From positions 25,868-89,867 of the forward strand of contig DKKO01000003.1 in NCBI GenBank assembly GCA_002455275.1: a DNA stretch of 64,000 nt, in the 5' to 3' direction. The notes beneath the pieces were generated by a model that ran no database searches, was not told the origin of the DNA, and was given only the letters and a program-made list of their open reading frames with translations. The DNA comes from Candidatus Saccharibacteria bacterium UBA6664 (GTDB lineage: Bacteria > Patescibacteriota > Saccharimonadia > Saccharimonadales > Saccharimonadaceae). Positions 1 to 7,030 of the stretch are shown here, piece after piece. Every line of letters begins with the position of its first letter. Position 1 is the first letter of the stretch. A program made the position numbers and the translations under genes.

Positions 1-12
1 GTGTAAAAGCAC

Positions 13-2154
13 TTATTGCTTCATTTCATTGTGATGGTAGGTGTTTATATCCTTAATGCGGTTCATGAGAAAACGAGAGCTAGTATGAATTTCACTGATA
101 CTTCTCGTAGGTGGCGTACCGTGCGAAAGAACATTACAAACGGAAAGTAGTTTCTTGAGCTTAGCTTCATTATTGGCACTAATGTTGATTACGTCAGTTT
201 CAAATAGGGCAACTGCAATCTCGTTATAGCTGCTTTGTGTTGCAAGTGCTATCCCGAAGTTAAAGCGTATGTACTCCTCAAGTACGCGGCGCATAGTATT
301 GGGCATATGCAGCGCTTCATCAGGAGTTAGTTGATCTGCTGATTTCTGCGAAAACTCGTAGATTTCTTTGTATAACTTTCTGTAGGGCATGGTGATGCTG
401 CGCGAAAGCTCGATGTCACTCTGGCCGCTCACCTTAGTAATTTCAAACTTTTTAACGTTGGCTTCCTCGTACTTTCCATAGCACAGGTCGCAGTAATCGC
501 GCCATGAGTGAGTAAGCACGAACGATTGGAAGTTCCGATTATCAATGATGCTCTTTACCAGTTCAAGGATGAAGAACCTGTTTTCATCGTCCATACTTGT
601 TGCCGGATCATCAATAATAACTATCTCGAGGTTATCCTTGAGGTTCTTCTTATCGCTGCCGAGCATCTCGTAGTAGAAATACACCAGTGCCAGAAGATTG
701 CGCTCGCCCTCGCTTATATCGTCAATATTGAGATCAACATTCAAAATAGAGTGCTGCAACGCGTACGCTTTTCCCGACAATACTAATTTGAAGCCGATTC
801 CAATTTCTTCAAATATCTGATTCAGATACTCAGCAAAATCAGACAGGTCAGATTTGCTATCTCTAAGCTTGCGAATCGCCTCCGTTCTTGTACGAATATC
901 TTTCTTGAGTTCAGCAATCTTTTTATTATTCTCCGTATAGGCTGCCGTGTTATCACCGACAAGCTGGCTATTCTTCACCTCAAAACCGATTGCACCCTTA
1001 ACAAGAATTTCTAGCCTGTTAATCTTGTCTTCATATAGGCTCTTGAGTTTCTCACGAACATCAAGGAGTGCTTGAATATGCTCTTGCGCCGTGTCGAGTG
1101 TATTTTTGAGGCTGTCAACGTTTATGCTGACTTTTTCGGACATCGCTTCAATTTTATCGGCTATAACTTTACCGGCGTCTTCTATGGCTTGCTTACTGGT
1201 AGCAAGATCGACCAAAGATTGTTTAACGGACTCATCTTGCTCAAGGGTCACAGTAACAGTCTCACTGGCATCTGTAATATCATTGATGTTCTTGTAGATG
1301 AGTCGGAGACTATTCTGTATCTTCTCAAGTATTTTACGGTCAACACTTCGTTCATCGTCAAGGTACGCTTGAATACGCTGCGCCACTTCTTTCGTATCAA
1401 GCGGGCTTTTACAGTATTCACAGTGATCCTTGCCGCTATGAAGCTCAAGACCGGTTTCTAGCCAGCTAACAATATCCGCACTCGGTATTTCTATGGTTGA
1501 GTAGGTTTTAGCGGTGATGCGGCCAAGTTCCTCAAAGTCGGCTTCGGCTATTTCCGGCGAGCGACTTAATGAGAGACCGTTGATAAGATCGAGAGTACTC
1601 TTAAAATCTTTTTCGCCATCAATTTCATCGTACTTCTCGTCGGGGAACTGTTTAACGGCGTTGGTATAGTCGTCAGTCCAAAGCTGCACCACCTTTTCAT
1701 GAATACCCTCTTTGATAGGCTTCTTAGCGATACTGGCCTTACCTTTTCGACGCTTAAAGATATCATCAAGCGTCGTTGTCGTGGCTGCAACCAGCTTCTC
1801 ATTTTCTTCCGTCAGAGTATCTATTTCCGCTTGTGCTTTATCATTCAGGTCTGACTGTTCTTGGATACGCTTCTCTAGATCAACGTCAACTTTACCGAAG
1901 TCAGCCTTTACGCCTTTGATTCCGCCGCCGTCCTGTAATAGTAATTGCTCTGATACGAAGTGTTTGTTGTAGATGCGGAGATTGGCTTCATCGTGCGTTT
2001 TCAAGTATTCAGTACGCAAGCCAAGCGCAAGAGAGCTTTTACCGTTACCGTTAGGCGCGAAGAATATATTGGAGCGCCCAAATAAGCAGCTCGGTCCGGT
2101 GTAGCCTGTAAATGATTTGAGTGTAAAATCTGTTACTTTTTCAACTGGCGTCAT
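13..2154 (-). CDS. AAA_13-type SMC-like ATPase, probable defence protein
   Basis: A 713-residue protein with an ABC/SMC-like ATPase split by coiled coil. Walker A (APNGNGKSS) is at residues 33-41, the signature-like SEGE at 481-484, Walker B (IVIIDDP) at 511-517 and a switch His in LTHS at 549. C245 and C248 form a CxxC that may be a zinc hook in the coiled-coil region (about 90-440). This layout is that of the AAA_13 family, which includes RloC/PrrC-like phage-exclusion proteins. I see no clear anticodon-nuclease motif, so a tRNA-cleaving role is only possible. It sits in an integrated element, which fits defence cargo. Confidence 0.7.
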   Translation of the reverse strand: MTPVEKVTDFTLKSFTGYTGPSCLFGRSNIFFAPNGNGKSSLALGLRTEYLKTHDEANLRIYNKHFVSEQLLLQDGGGIKGVKADFGKVDVDLEKRIQEQSDLNDKAQAEIDTLTEENEKLVAATTTTLDDIFKRRKGKASIAKKPIKEGIHEKVVQLWTDDYTNAVKQFPDEKYDEIDGEKDFKSTLDLINGLSLSRSPEIAEADFEELGRITAKTYSTIEIPSADIVSWLETGLELHSGKDHCEYCKSPLDTKEVAQRIQAYLDDERSVDRKILEKIQNSLRLIYKNINDITDASETVTVTLEQDESVKQSLVDLATSKQAIEDAGKVIADKIEAMSEKVSINVDSLKNTLDTAQEHIQALLDVREKLKSLYEDKINRLEILVKGAIGFEVKNSQLVGDNTAAYTENNKKIAELKKDIRTRTEAIRKLRDSKSDLSDFAEYLNQIFEEIGIGFKLVLSGKAYALQHSILNVDLNIDDISEGERNLLALVYFYYEMLGSDKKNLKDNLEIVIIDDPATSMDDENRFFILELVKSIIDNRNFQSFVLTHSWRDYCDLCYGKYEEANVKKFEITKVSGQSDIELSRSITMPYRKLYKEIYEFSQKSADQLTPDEALHMPNTMRRVLEEYIRFNFGIALATQSSYNEIAVALFETDVINISANNEAKLKKLLSVCNVLSHGTPPTRSISEIHTSSRFLMNRIKDINTYHHNEMKQ

Positions 2155-2321
2155 CAGATCTAATTTTACCGCCCAACTCCTCTAATGGCTACCATAAGTA
2201 CTTTGAAAAAGAAAGAAGACTCCTGTTCTCTCGCAGAGCGAAAAACACGAATCTTCTTAACCCAATTATATATAGAAATTAATTATTTTTTAACTCCTTA
2301 CTTCACGTACTGTTCAAGTAT

Positions 2322-2409
2322 ACGGGGTCGAGCAAACGTATCAAGGTCGTTCGTTCACTGGTAAACGTCAGGAGCGCTCCACCTTGACACCTTTGCCATG
2401 CGACCCCGT
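2322..2409 (+). ncRNA. structured leader RNA, copy 1 (cis-regulatory candidate)
   Basis: Three nested helices can be drawn: ACGGGGTCG (2322-2330) with CGACCCCGT (2401-2409), GCAAA (2332-2336) with TTTGC (2392-2396), and TCAAGGT (2341-2347) with ACCTTGA (2381-2387). The apical part is rich in conserved unpaired bases (GGTAAACGTCA). A second copy at 2842-2928 keeps the fold with different bases in the outer helices, which is direct covariation. It ends 36 nt before the DUF7249 start. Ligand or partner unknown. Confidence 0.72.
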
Positions 2410-2445
2410 CAGGTAACTCCGTTACGTAAAGTAAAGGAGGAAGAC

Positions 2446-2739
2446 ATGACTAGCGTAGCTGAAGCAACACAAACTGTAGCCACCGACTATAACGGGTGGA
2501 GTAATCGAGAGACATGGGTGGTGAACCTGTGGCTCTCAGGCGAACCGTCAAACTATAACGTACTAATGGAAGCTGTGAGTATGCAATGTCCAGCAGTTGA
2601 TAAAGCTGATTGGCTCAAAGAGCGGTTAGAGTGGCAACTAAACGATGAGATTGAGGAGGCATGTATGTGGCGCGACTTGCTACAACACGCCTTTCGACAA
2701 GTTGACTGGTTAGAGATTATCAAAGCTAATCTCGATTAG
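2446..2739 (+). CDS. DUF7249-like small phage/mobile-element protein
   Basis: A 97-residue protein. Residues near 15-35 (NGWSNRETWVVNLWLSGE) match the pattern typical of DUF7249, small proteins common in phages and integrative elements; function unknown. The start is the ATG at 2446, five nt after AGGAGG, and not the upstream ATG at 2398, which lies inside the outer helix of the leader RNA. It is the first of three small genes, each followed by the same 26-nt hairpin motif. Confidence 0.7.
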   Translation: MTSVAEATQTVATDYNGWSNRETWVVNLWLSGEPSNYNVLMEAVSMQCPAVDKADWLKERLEWQLNDEIEEACMWRDLLQHAFRQVDWLEIIKANLD

Positions 2740-2747
2740 CTAACGAC

Positions 2748-2773
2748 GTCCTGAGCATGACGCTAAACTGCTC
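2748..2773 (+). repeat. 26-nt hairpin motif, copy 1
   Basis: GTCCTG, then helix GAGCA/TGCTC closing a loop with GAC and TAAA. It begins 8 nt after the DUF7249 stop codon. The same 26-nt layout occurs at 3328 and 3615 with changed but still paired stem bases. A further perfect 7-bp hairpin (CATGCTG/CAGCATG) follows at about 2780-2808. Confidence 0.6.
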
Positions 2774-2841
2774 CTATTGTCATGCTGTACGGAACTAAAT
2801 AGCAGCATGTAAGAGGCTTCCTCCCTCTGTCTCTTCATTAT

Positions 2842-2928
2842 ACGGGTGAACGAACCGCATCAAGGTCGTTCGTCCCATTGGTAAACGTCAAGGGGCGCTC
2901 CACCTTGACCCAGTTCGTTGCAGCCCGT
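2842..2928 (+). ncRNA. structured leader RNA, copy 2
   Basis: Same fold as 2322-2409: ACGGG (2842-2846) with CCCGT (2924-2928), AACGAAC (2849-2855) with GTTCGTT (2913-2919), and TCAAGGT (2860-2866) with ACCTTGA (2902-2908). The second helix has a sequence different from copy 1 yet stays paired. The apical region is nearly identical. It precedes the DUF3768 gene, so both copies lead small mobile-element genes. Confidence 0.72.
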
Positions 2929-2980
2929 CGCCCTCTGACAGAGAGGCAGAAAGCCCTCTCGATAAAGCAAGGAGGGTCTT

Positions 2981-3313
2981 ATGGACACCGACACGATACC
3001 GAACGAAACATCAGCAAAGATCGCTGCGCTCAATGACGCGCATCGTCGTAGCAATCCAGTGCGTTACATGATTACGCGCGGCGTATCTGCAAAGATGGAT
3101 TTGCAAAGAGTCATCAGCATGGTACGGAGTTACGATGTCTTTAACGAAGACAACGACCCATACGGAGAGCATGATTTTGGACAAATCAAGCTCGACGGCG
3201 AGACACTGTTTTGGAAAATAGACTACTACGACCAGCAGTTGTCCGGTTGGTGCGATCCGCTCAGTCCGGATTGTAACCGCGTCTTAACGGTGATGTTGGC
3301 CGAGGAATACTAG
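2981..3313 (+). CDS. DUF3768 family protein
   Basis: A 110-residue protein with the full DUF3768 signature: an ITRGV motif, NDPYGEHDFG in the middle, WKIDYYD, and a C-terminal LTVMLAEEY. The family is frequent on plasmids, phages and integrative elements and has no established function. AAGGAGGG stands four nt before the ATG. The stop codon lies in the loop of a terminator hairpin. Confidence 0.85.
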   Translation: MDTDTIPNETSAKIAALNDAHRRSNPVRYMITRGVSAKMDLQRVISMVRSYDVFNEDNDPYGEHDFGQIKLDGETLFWKIDYYDQQLSGWCDPLSPDCNRVLTVMLAEEY

Positions 3314-3326
3314 CCTCGGCTTTTTT
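3299..3326 (+). terminator. intrinsic terminator overlapping the DUF3768 stop
   Basis: GCCGAGG (3299-3305) pairs with CCTCGGC (3314-3320), followed by six T. The stop codon is in the loop, so a terminating ribosome would cover the hairpin. Confidence 0.85.
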
Positions 3327-3327
3327 A

Positions 3328-3353
3328 GTCCTGGGCGTGACTTAAAACCGCCC
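3328..3353 (+). repeat. 26-nt hairpin motif, copy 2
   Basis: GTCCTG with helix GGGCG/CGCCC around TGACTTAAAA. It immediately follows the T-tract of the DUF3768 terminator and precedes the next small gene. Same length and loop layout as copies 1 and 3. Confidence 0.6.
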
Positions 3354-3382
3354 GACAAAGTTTAACTCTAAGGGAGAAAAGC

Positions 3383-3604
3383 ATGTATATCACAGTAAGC
3401 GAAGCAGCACATCAGAAAATTGAGGACAGTCGAGAAAGCTGGGCAGAAGTAGCTAGGAAATTCGGCTGGTACTTTGAGCCATTCTATATTCAAGTATGGA
3501 TTGACGAGTTTGGTGAAGTTGTCGATACAGTTGGCCATAAAGGTATGCGAGACTCACGCGGCGATATCCTCATATCCGATGAGCTTGATGATGGCGTAGA
3601 ATAG
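3383..3604 (+). CDS. small hypothetical mobile-element protein
   Basis: A 73-residue acidic protein with no family I recognise. A good ribosome site (AAGGGAG) precedes the ATG. It is the third of three small genes in this element and is again followed by the 26-nt hairpin motif. Composition matches the two preceding genes. Confidence 0.6.
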   Translation: MYITVSEAAHQKIEDSRESWAEVARKFGWYFEPFYIQVWIDEFGEVVDTVGHKGMRDSRGDILISDELDDGVE

Positions 3605-3614
3605 CCAGCGATTA

Positions 3615-3640
3615 GTCCTGGGCAAGACGATAAAAGGCTC
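3615..3640 (+). repeat. 26-nt hairpin motif, copy 3
   Basis: GTCCTG with helix GGGC/GCTC (one G-U pair) around AAGACGATAAAAG. It starts 11 nt after the preceding gene and ends on the last base of the convergent relaxation-type gene. Confidence 0.55.
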
Positions 3641-4449
3641 TATAAGTCAGATAGCGATAAGAGTTCGTTGGCGTCATCAATACTTGTCCAAATAGTATCA
3701 CTTGCGGCTGCACCCTTGAGCGCACTCATAGTAGTCGTATACACAGCCAAGTCATCGTCTATGTCTGCACGGTTGATTGCAGCACTGGCCGCACGTCTCG
3801 CACGAGTTTCGGTTGCACCTTTTTCGGCCACAAGGAGTAAGCTGGGTAATTCGCTATTCGTAGCTTCCCAGCCACCCTCGTCGAAGAACTCAGTATAGCT
3901 GGTGATCCGGCGGTCAAGTATGTAGCGCGGTAGGCTATCAGGAATGACATCTAAGAAGAAACGCTTTGGGGTGTCACCAAGTTTGAGCGACAGAAAGGCA
4001 TCAGGCGGGCTATCGGGAAAATAGCTAAAGCGGCTCATATCGCGGCGGAGGTAGACTTTCAAATCTGGGTACTGATGCTTCAGGGCGTTCGTGAGGCTAT
4101 AGACATCTAAGGTGTGAGAAACAAATGCTTGGCTTAGGACTTTATCACGATAGCTGGCCTTTATGGTTGCTTCGGTAATGTGGTCGTGACCATCAAGCGC
4201 TTGGAGCGATTTGAGGCCTTTCGGCGTCAAATAGTAGGCTGCTGGCACACCGAGTAGCTTGAGCCGCTTCTCTTGCCTCATAGCCACTAATCCATGCTTA
4301 ATAAGGACGTTTAATTTTTCGTACAAACTAGACCCTGCTTTAATACCTAGACTATCTGCTACTAACTGACGACTACCAAACCTCTACTTATATAGAACTT
4401 CTAATATGTCTATTTGACCTTGTTTTAATGCTGATCGTTTATCTGCCAT
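3640..4449 (-). pseudogene. replication-relaxation family protein, interrupted by an amber codon
   Basis: The protein resembles the Replic_Relax family (winged-helix proteins of plasmids and integrative elements). Reading from the ATG at 4449, the frame is open for 21 codons and then meets TAG at 4384-4386. It continues in frame through the rest of the winged helix and body to 3640. Family members carry an aromatic residue at this point (LYxYRF), so a single TAC/TAT-to-TAG change is the simplest explanation. The downstream part could restart at TTG 4326 (228 residues), but that would lack the start of the DNA-binding domain. Confidence 0.7.
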
Positions 4450-4560
4450 GCTACTATCTCGTGTTCACTGTCTCTGCTTCTTCTTTTCTATATATTTATA
4501 TATAAGAAAGAGAGAAAAAATACAAGTAACAACAGATGTAGATAGGGATATAAATACCGC

Positions 4561-4577
4561 ATACCGATATTCGGTAT
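4561..4577. promoter_or_regulatory. 17-bp operator-like palindrome
   Basis: Perfect 7-bp arms ATACCGA/TCGGTAT separated by TAT, in the spacer between the divergent relaxation-type gene and the ribbon-helix-helix gene. It lies 30 bp upstream of a consensus promoter, a good place for a repressor; the adjacent regulator is the likely ligand (inference). Confidence 0.6.
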
Positions 4578-4606
4578 AGTATAAGCAATAAAATAGATGA
4601 AAAGTA

Positions 4607-4635
4607 TTGATAAATTGTAGTACAAGTAGTACAAT
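4607..4635 (+). promoter_or_regulatory. sigma-70-type promoter for the integrase operon
   Basis: TTGATA (4607-4612), 17-nt spacer, TACAAT (4630-4635). It would start transcription near 4642, upstream of the leader peptide, regulator, small protein and integrase. Confidence 0.7.
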
Positions 4636-4705
4636 TTAATTAGAGTTACATAAGATGCAACCGGCTCGTTAACAATTCAGCTAGACGCCGACACAGGAGG
4701 TGGTC

Positions 4706-4732
4706 ATGCTTCAGGCAATGTCGTGTTTGTAG
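4706..4732 (+). CDS. 8-residue leader peptide
   Basis: MLQAMSCL preceded by AGGAGG at ideal spacing. The next gene can start at GTG 4723, inside this peptide, or at ATG 4747, 14 nt after its stop, and has no ribosome site of its own, so translation may be coupled. The assignment rests only on the ribosome site and geometry. Confidence 0.4.
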   Translation: MLQAMSCL

Positions 4733-4746
4733 TACAATATACACTG

Positions 4747-4953
4747 ATGACACCAAGCCGAATCCAGCTACAAATTGATACCTCAAAGGAAGTTCGCAAC
4801 CGTGCAAAAGCGGTTGCTTACGGCAAGGGCATTAGCTTGACGGAGCTTGTCTTAAAAGCCCTCGCCCAGGTTGGCGATAAAGAGCTAAAGACTTTGATTG
4901 ATAAAGACCTAGAGGAACGAACGCAGCGCGGTCGCCCTCAAAACGACGCCTAG
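4747..4953 (+). CDS. ribbon-helix-helix type DNA-binding protein
   Basis: A 68-residue protein. The N-terminal strand (RIQLQI), followed by two helices with GISLTELVLKAL, is the ribbon-helix-helix pattern of CopG/Arc-like regulators, and the tail is basic and disordered. The ATG at 4747 is chosen because the RHH strand starts right after it; GTG 4723 would add eight residues. It stands first in the integrase operon next to a palindrome (4561-4577), so it probably represses the element's own operon. Confidence 0.6.
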   Translation: MTPSRIQLQIDTSKEVRNRAKAVAYGKGISLTELVLKALAQVGDKELKTLIDKDLEERTQRGRPQNDA

Positions 4954-4987
4954 CTGAGTTGTTACAGAGCCATGACATGGAGGGTAT

Positions 4988-5170
4988 ATGTCTAGGCCAA
5001 AAGGTAGCAAAAACAAACCAAAAGAACCGCTCGTAGAGCAATTTACGTTCACGACCGAGCAACGTATCAGGCTTGTTGCTAATCTTGTCGTTGAGAAGAT
5101 TCTCGAAGATAATAATTTCGCACATCAGCTTGCCGGTCTACTGGAGGACAAAAAAGATGCTGCCAAATAG
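4988..5170 (+). CDS. small basic protein upstream of the integrase
   Basis: A 60-residue protein with a lysine-rich N-terminus (RPKGSKNKPK) and a predicted helical remainder; no family recognised. GGAGGG precedes the ATG. It overlaps the integrase start by 14 nt, so the two are probably translationally coupled. The basic tail could contact DNA (inference). Confidence 0.6.
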   Translation: MSRPKGSKNKPKEPLVEQFTFTTEQRIRLVANLVVEKILEDNNFAHQLAGLLEDKKDAAK

Positions 5171-6878
5171 TCAGCCGCGTATCGGTTTACTTGCTATACG
5201 CGTATCTTCTGACAAGCAAGGCCTTGACGGTGACTCACCCGAGGCGCAGCGCGAACAAGGCGAGGCCTACGCCAAAACGCACAACATTATTATTACCGAA
5301 ACAATTATTCTTCTTGAGTCAGCATCGCACGAAGATCAACCAATGCAGAAAGTCATTGACGCCTGCAAGGATGCGAGCAAAGGCTTTCAGGTCGTACTAA
5401 TCAAGTCCATCGACCGCTTTACACGCGGTGGCGGTGACTACTACTCTCCACTCAAGAAGCAACTCACAACTATGGGGATTGCCCTTGAAGACATGTACGG
5501 CGTAATTGGCAAACTACAGGTCAACACACTGGAACACACTGGCTTCAAATACTACTGGAGCGAGTTTAATCCTACGCAAAAATCTGAATACCTTGAGGCC
5601 GAGCGAGCAAAAGACGAAATGCGCGACATTATGAGTCGTATGATTGGTGCAGAGATACGTTATACGCAACTTGGCTACTGGATGCGCCAGCCTCATTATG
5701 GCTTTAGAAGCGTCAAAATCGACACGAGGAACGGCAAACGAATTATCTTGAGGCCTGATAAGAACGAAGCGAAGTTTATCATCAAGCTATTTGAAATGCG
5801 TGCCGCGCATGTCTACACAAATCAGCAGATCGCCGATGAGTTAAACTCTATGGGCTTTCGCACGCGCGTTACTATCGTGCGTGATAAGTATGACCGTACC
5901 AAGATAAAAAAGCAGCTCGGTGGTAAGCAAATGACTGCGAAGATGATTGACCGATATGCAAGCAAGCTAGTCTACTGTGGTGTTATTCGAGAAAAATGGA
6001 CATATGATAAGCCGGTAAAGGCTCAGTTTGACGGGCTTGTTGATATCGACTTATTCAATGAGGCAAATCGTGGCCGACTGCATGTTGAGATAGATAGCCG
6101 TAATGAAGTCACCGTAAAAGAAAGAGAAGTGCCGGAGCATCTAAAGACAAAACAAATCTACAATCCCGACTACCCATACAAGCAAGTAGTTGCATGTCCA
6201 AAGTGTGGTAAAACGCTTTCTGGCAGCGCTACACGCGGTAAGAAAGGTATTTACTACCCTGCATATCACTGCGCTCGTGACGGTCATTATTTCCGCGTAC
6301 CAAAGCCAGCGTTTGACCAGACCATTGAAGACTTCGTGAAAGCAGTCACGATCAAGCCTGAGTATATCGACGACGTTATTACCGCCATTGGTGAGCTATG
6401 GCGTGAGCGTCAGGCCAAGCAAGTAGAAGTAAATCAGCAGCGTCTAGAGCATCGTGAGAGCTTACAGAGCCAAATCAAGGCCACCGTAGACCGTATGCGT
6501 GTCGTGACGAGTGAAACCGCATTAAAGTACCTAGAGGAGGACATAGAGGGAGTAGAAAAAGAGCTTACTCAGCTCGACGAAGAACTAGCAAATCAACCTG
6601 ATTTACAGGCCGAATTTGACCAAGTTTTACAGTACGCAAAATATATTTTGGAACACCTGTCAGAAATGCTACTTGACCTCTGTAATCCACTACGAAAAGC
6701 AGCGTTTTTTGGAGCAATTTTCAACACGGTGCCAACCTACTCGCAAATAGACTTGAGAACCCACGAAAATAGCTCGCTACCAGAGGTAAACGAGCTATTC
6801 ACTATACGTACTGCATTGATGTCCACTTTTGGTGACCTTACCGGGAATCGAACCCGGATTGCCAGGATGAGAACCTGA
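5157..6878 (+). CDS. large serine recombinase (integrase)
   Basis: A 573-residue serine recombinase that would integrate and excise this element. The resolvase domain begins at residue 8, with the nucleophile in RVSSDKQ (S17) and the IDRFTRGG motif near 80. A recombinase domain follows, then a zinc ribbon (CPKC ... C) near 345-375 and a long coiled coil, the usual large-integrase order. The start is ATG 5157, eight nt after GGAGGA; the longer frame from 5073 adds a non-homologous N-terminus. The last 16 codons read antisense through the tRNA-Glu gene, so the C-terminus was probably set by integration there. Confidence 0.9.
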   Translation: MLPNSQPRIGLLAIRVSSDKQGLDGDSPEAQREQGEAYAKTHNIIITETIILLESASHEDQPMQKVIDACKDASKGFQVVLIKSIDRFTRGGGDYYSPLKKQLTTMGIALEDMYGVIGKLQVNTLEHTGFKYYWSEFNPTQKSEYLEAERAKDEMRDIMSRMIGAEIRYTQLGYWMRQPHYGFRSVKIDTRNGKRIILRPDKNEAKFIIKLFEMRAAHVYTNQQIADELNSMGFRTRVTIVRDKYDRTKIKKQLGGKQMTAKMIDRYASKLVYCGVIREKWTYDKPVKAQFDGLVDIDLFNEANRGRLHVEIDSRNEVTVKEREVPEHLKTKQIYNPDYPYKQVVACPKCGKTLSGSATRGKKGIYYPAYHCARDGHYFRVPKPAFDQTIEDFVKAVTIKPEYIDDVITAIGELWRERQAKQVEVNQQRLEHRESLQSQIKATVDRMRVVTSETALKYLEEDIEGVEKELTQLDEELANQPDLQAEFDQVLQYAKYILEHLSEMLLDLCNPLRKAAFFGAIFNTVPTYSQIDLRTHENSSLPEVNELFTIRTALMSTFGDLTGNRTRIARMRT

Positions 6879-6904
6879 TGTCCTAACCGTTAGACGATAA
6901 GGCC
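6830..6904 (-). tRNA. tRNA-Glu (CTC)
   Basis: The complement folds as a tRNA: acceptor GGCCTTA/TAAGGTC, T-arm with GTTCGATTC, a seven-base anticodon loop with CTC, and an encoded CCA. The integrase frame ends inside it (6878), so the 3' half is probably the attachment site of the 1-6.8 kb element. The other element end is outside the window. Confidence 0.95.
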
Positions 6905-7030
6905 AATCCGAAAAATTTGGTGCTTATGTGGTCTGAAAGATCTACATAAGTATTTGGCTTTAAACCTTATCTACAGTAGCATAACAGAGGTAGTATGTCT
7001 AGTTTGCCCTACGAATGATGAGCTAGATAG

